The notes beneath the pieces are model-generated. The model was not told the DNA's origin. It searched no databases and saw nothing but the letters and a program-made list of their open reading frames with translations. From contig NZ_JBFJVE010000158.1 in assembly GCF_041624275.1 (NCBI RefSeq), forward strand, positions 1 through 7,506: DNA of 7,506 nt. Reading direction: 5' to 3'. Within the stretch, counting starts at the first letter, position 1, and each line of letters starts with the position of its first letter. This DNA comes from Shimia sp041624275. GTDB lineage: Bacteria > Pseudomonadota > Alphaproteobacteria > Rhodobacterales > Rhodobacteraceae. The position numbers and the translations under genes were made by a program. This document shows positions 6,113 to 7,506 of this stretch, one piece after another.

Positions 6113-6206
6113 CGGGACAGTCCTTCGGGACAAATCGTGAGCGGTCCCGCTATAGTGCGTGAGATTTCATTTGCTGCTGCGGCCCGGGCATGTGTCCGGG
6201 CCGCAA
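6113..6206 (+). ncRNA. candidate small RNA with UUCG tetraloop (speculative)
   Basis: Downstream of the -10-like site are three successive hairpins. The first is GTCC-TTCG-GGAC (6120-6131), the stable C(UUCG)G tetraloop type. The second is GCGG-TC-CCGC (6140-6149), with a very short loop. The third is a 10-bp GC-rich stem at 6178-6205. A transcript of about 90 nt would fill the 219-base gap between two convergent genes. The final stem lacks a U-tract (AATTCC follows), which weakens the case. It could instead be untranslated 3' sequence of the secreted-protein mRNA. Confidence 0.25.
6178..6205. terminator. 10-bp GC hairpin between convergent genes
   Basis: TGCGGCCCGG (6178-6187) and CCGGGCCGCA (6196-6205) form a perfect stem with an 8-base loop. 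It lies downstream of the secreted-protein gene on the plus strand and 38 bases past the stop of the carboxymuconolactone decarboxylase-like gene on the minus strand. It could end both transcripts, but neither strand has a proper T-run after the stem. Confidence 0.45.
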
Positions 6207-6242
6207 TTCCTGCCGCCTGCTGGGGCGCGATGAGGGGCCGGC

Positions 6243-6581
6243 CTAGCCTGCGGCCATCTCGTCATAGCATTCCAGCGCCTTGGCGGCATACATCATCGAC
6301 GGGCCGCCGCCCATCTGGATGGTCATCGCCAGCACGTCGCCGACTTCCTCGCGGCTGGCGCCGGCGCGGATCAGCGCCTCGACATGCAGGACGATGCAGG
6401 CATCGCAGCGCATCGCCACCGCGATGCCGAGGGCGACGAATTCCTTGGTCTTGAACTCGAGCACGCCGCCTTCCTTGACCGCCTTGCCGAGGGCGCCGAA
6501 GGCGCGGGTGGTGTCGGGGATGGTCTTGTTGAGGGCGCGCAACTGGTTGCGGGTGTCGTTCAGCTTGTCGGTCCAGCTCAT
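6243..6581 (-). CDS. carboxymuconolactone decarboxylase family / AhpD-like CxxC protein
   Basis: This 112-residue, mostly helical protein belongs to the CMD/AhpD fold. It carries the redox signature E47-x11-C59-D-A-C62-x3-H66, the same E/CxxC/H arrangement that serves as proton relay and thiol pair in AhpD. The C-terminal MGGGPSMMYAAKALE segment is typical of short stand-alone members of the family. The CxxC points to thiol peroxidase or disulfide-reductase chemistry rather than true carboxymuconolactone decarboxylation, but there is no ahpC or protocatechuate-pathway gene in the window to fix the substrate. ATG 6581 is chosen because AAGGAG lies 8 bases upstream on the minus strand and the frame matches the family; an out-of-frame ATG at 6585 sits only 4 bases from the same site. 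A 193-base gap to the upstream methyltransferase suggests a separate transcript. Confidence 0.9.
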   Translation of the reverse strand: MSWTDKLNDTRNQLRALNKTIPDTTRAFGALGKAVKEGGVLEFKTKEFVALGIAVAMRCDACIVLHVEALIRAGASREEVGDVLAMTIQMGGGPSMMYAAKALECYDEMAAG

Positions 6582-6589
6582 GCATTCTG

Positions 6590-6595
6590 CTCCTT
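6590..6595 (-). promoter_or_regulatory. Shine-Dalgarno of the CMD/AhpD-like gene
   Basis: Minus-strand AAGGAG has optimal 8-base spacing to ATG 6581 and only 4 bases to the out-of-frame ATG 6585. It fixes the start of the 112-residue protein. Confidence 0.8.
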
Positions 6596-6603
6596 GAGGG
6601 TGG

Positions 6604-6627
6604 TCTGGCCCGTCCAGATCATGGGCC
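6604..6627 (-). promoter_or_regulatory. alternative hairpins in the 5' leader of the CMD/AhpD-like gene
   Basis: TCTGG (6604-6608) can pair with CCAGA (6614-6618), or GGCCC (6607-6611) can pair with GGGCC (6623-6627). The two stems share bases and exclude each other. They lie just upstream of the Shine-Dalgarno in the minus-strand leader. Stems are only 5 bp, so this is a weak hint of leader structure, not evidence of a switch. Confidence 0.2.
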
Positions 6628-6676
6628 GGGCGGGGTTTCCTTGACTTACATCATGTTTTTTGAATTTGTTTTCATG

Positions 6677-6757
6677 CCGGGGCTCAGGGGCGCTGCCCCT
6701 CGGACGCCGCGCAGAGCGCGCCGCCCTCACCCCGGAGTATTTCGGCAAGATATGAAG
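6677..6757. repeat. GC-rich intergenic element with CCGGAGTATTTCGGCAAG core
   Basis: The 193-base gap between the CMD-like gene and the methyltransferase contains a stem AGGGGC-GCT-GCCCCT (6686-6700), a second stem CGCGC-AGA-GCGCG (6708-6720), and then CCGGAGTATTTCGGCAAG followed shortly by ATGAAG (6731-6757). From memory, similar sequences recur downstream of many Rhodobacteraceae genes, read as CTTCAT...CCGAAATACTCCGGGG followed by a G/C hairpin. Here that orientation places it directly after the minus-strand methyltransferase stop, where it could terminate transcription or stabilise the mRNA end. Recurrence in this genome cannot be seen from one window. Confidence 0.5.
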
Positions 6758-6774
6758 CCACGGGCCTGCGCGGC

Positions 6775-7437
6775 TCAGACAGGGCGGCGCCACAGGAAGG
6801 CGAGGTTGTTGGCCGGCATCTCGACGGTGGTGATCGCCGCCAGGCCGGCGGTACTGGCCCAGTCGCTCAGATCGCCGTCGTTCTTGTAGCCGATTTCGGG
6901 ATCCTGGGCCCGCAGGCTGGCATCGAAGGCCCGGTCGCCGGCGCTGGTCAGGTCCTGGCCGCGTTTGAAGGGGCCGTAGATCATCAGCACCCCGCCCGGG
7001 CGCAGCGCCGCCGCCGCTTCGCCGAGCAGGGTACGCGCCTCGTCGTCCGAGACCAGGTGCAGCAGGTTGACCAGAAGGATGAAGCTTTGCCCGGAAAGCT
7101 CGGCGGCCCAGCCCGGCGCGGTGGCGTCCAGCGTCCTGGCCGGGGCGACATTGCCGAGGCCGGCAGCGGCGACATGGGCGTCGATGCTGCGCCGGCGCTC
7201 GGCGTCGATCTCGCTTGGCTGCCAGGCGAGGTGGGGCAGGGCGCGGGCCAGTGCCACCACGTGCTGGCCGGTGCCGCTGGCCAGTTCGAGGGCCGGGCCC
7301 GGCGCGGTGGGCGCGTGGGCGGTGGCGCAGGCGGTGATGGCCTCGGCGTTGCGCGCCGCCGAGGGGGCGTGCAGCCGGCCGCCGGGGCCGGGCTGCGCCA
7401 CCGAGGCGCTGTCGGGCAGGTTGAGCCGGCGCGGCAT
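6775..7437 (-). CDS. DUF938 family SAM-dependent methyltransferase-like protein
   Basis: The 220-residue protein has a class I methyltransferase fold of the DUF938 (methyltransferase-like 26) type. Visible elements are the family opening GRLHAPSAARN (20-30), SAM motif I as ALELASGTGQH (49-59), the post-I acidic stretch WQPSEID (72-78), LLVNLLHL (121-128), GGVLMIYGPFKRG (148-160), the FDASLRAQDPEIGYKNDGD region (171-189) and the closing PANNLAFLWRR (208-218). All are in the family order and the length is normal. The substrate of DUF938 proteins is not known to me. The ATG overlaps the stop of the preceding gene (TGATG) and has no evident Shine-Dalgarno of its own, so it is probably translated by reinitiation as part of an operon. 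The GC-rich intergenic element after its stop probably ends that transcript. Confidence 0.9.
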   Translation of the reverse strand: MPRRLNLPDSASVAQPGPGGRLHAPSAARNAEAITACATAHAPTAPGPALELASGTGQHVVALARALPHLAWQPSEIDAERRRSIDAHVAAAGLGNVAPARTLDATAPGWAAELSGQSFILLVNLLHLVSDDEARTLLGEAAAALRPGGVLMIYGPFKRGQDLTSAGDRAFDASLRAQDPEIGYKNDGDLSDWASTAGLAAITTVEMPANNLAFLWRRPV

Positions 7438-7506
7438 CAGGCGAAACGCTGTGGTGACAGCGCCGCCAGGGTGGTGGCGTCCAGTTCTGACGGGCGCCCG
7501 GCGACC
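7437..7506 (-). CDS. C-terminal end of an unidentified gene (truncated by window edge)
   Basis: The last 22 sense codons and a TGA stop are visible, ending in ATTLAALSPQRFA. The stop shares its final A with the ATG of the DUF938 gene, a TGATG arrangement typical of translationally coupled genes, and this is the main reason to call it. The residue composition is plausible for a real protein end, but the fragment is too short to assign a family. A chance open frame of this length in GC-rich DNA is also possible. Confidence 0.5.
   Translation of the reverse strand, partial: VAGRPSELDATTLAALSPQRFA

Noticed and set aside
6137..6454. Plus-strand open frame starting at GTG 6137
   Set aside because: Most of it is antisense to the CMD/AhpD-like gene, it lacks a Shine-Dalgarno, and its Arg/Ala/Pro-rich product has no recognisable domain.
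6262..6585. Minus-strand frame from ATG 6585, overlapping the CMD-like gene in another frame
   Set aside because: It is only 4 bases from the Shine-Dalgarno, and its translation is Arg/His/Pro-rich shadow sequence, whereas the frame from 6581 has the E/CxxC/H signature.

Overview
The window is GC-rich (only short AT-rich intergenic tracts) and looks like a chromosomal segment of an alphaproteobacterium, most likely a Rhodobacteraceae/Roseobacter-group species. The basis is the protein flavour of the genes (a dimethylglycine dehydrogenase-like FAD/GcvT fusion, a DUF938 methyltransferase of the alphaproteobacterial type) and a GC-rich intergenic element containing CCGGAGTATTTCGGCAAG, which resembles elements I remember from that family. 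The taxon is an inference; no search was run.

Left part (1-2835): the 3' three-quarters of a D-lactate dehydrogenase-type FAD-linked oxidase on the plus strand runs convergently into a minus-strand panC-panB operon. panC and panB overlap by four bases (ATGA). Together they encode two steps of pantothenate (vitamin B5) synthesis: hydroxymethylation of ketoisovalerate by PanB and ligation of pantoate to beta-alanine by PanC. Middle (2836-5636): a 233-base divergent intergenic region with nested inverted repeats separates panC from a large plus-strand gene. That gene encodes a dimethylglycine/sarcosine dehydrogenase-like protein (FAD oxidoreductase plus glycine-cleavage T-protein domains), and it is closed by a clean intrinsic terminator. 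The pairing makes biochemical sense: this enzyme class yields 5,10-methylene-tetrahydrofolate, the cofactor PanB consumes.

Right part (5637-7506): a monocistronic gene with an AT-rich leader and a strong Shine-Dalgarno encodes a 103-residue secreted protein. Its mature part carries two tandem copies of a four-cysteine module with identical spacing (C-x6-C-x9-C-x7-C); I do not recognise the family, and it is the most novel item here. It is followed by a 219-base gap with an extended -10 promoter-like site and three hairpins that could encode a small RNA. Three minus-strand genes come next: a CxxC carboxymuconolactone decarboxylase/AhpD-like protein, a DUF938 SAM-dependent methyltransferase, and the last 22 codons of an unidentified gene whose stop overlaps the methyltransferase start.

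Most of the window is ordinary metabolism. The points that merit a second look are the eight-cysteine secreted protein, the possible small RNA behind it, and the structured divergent promoter region.
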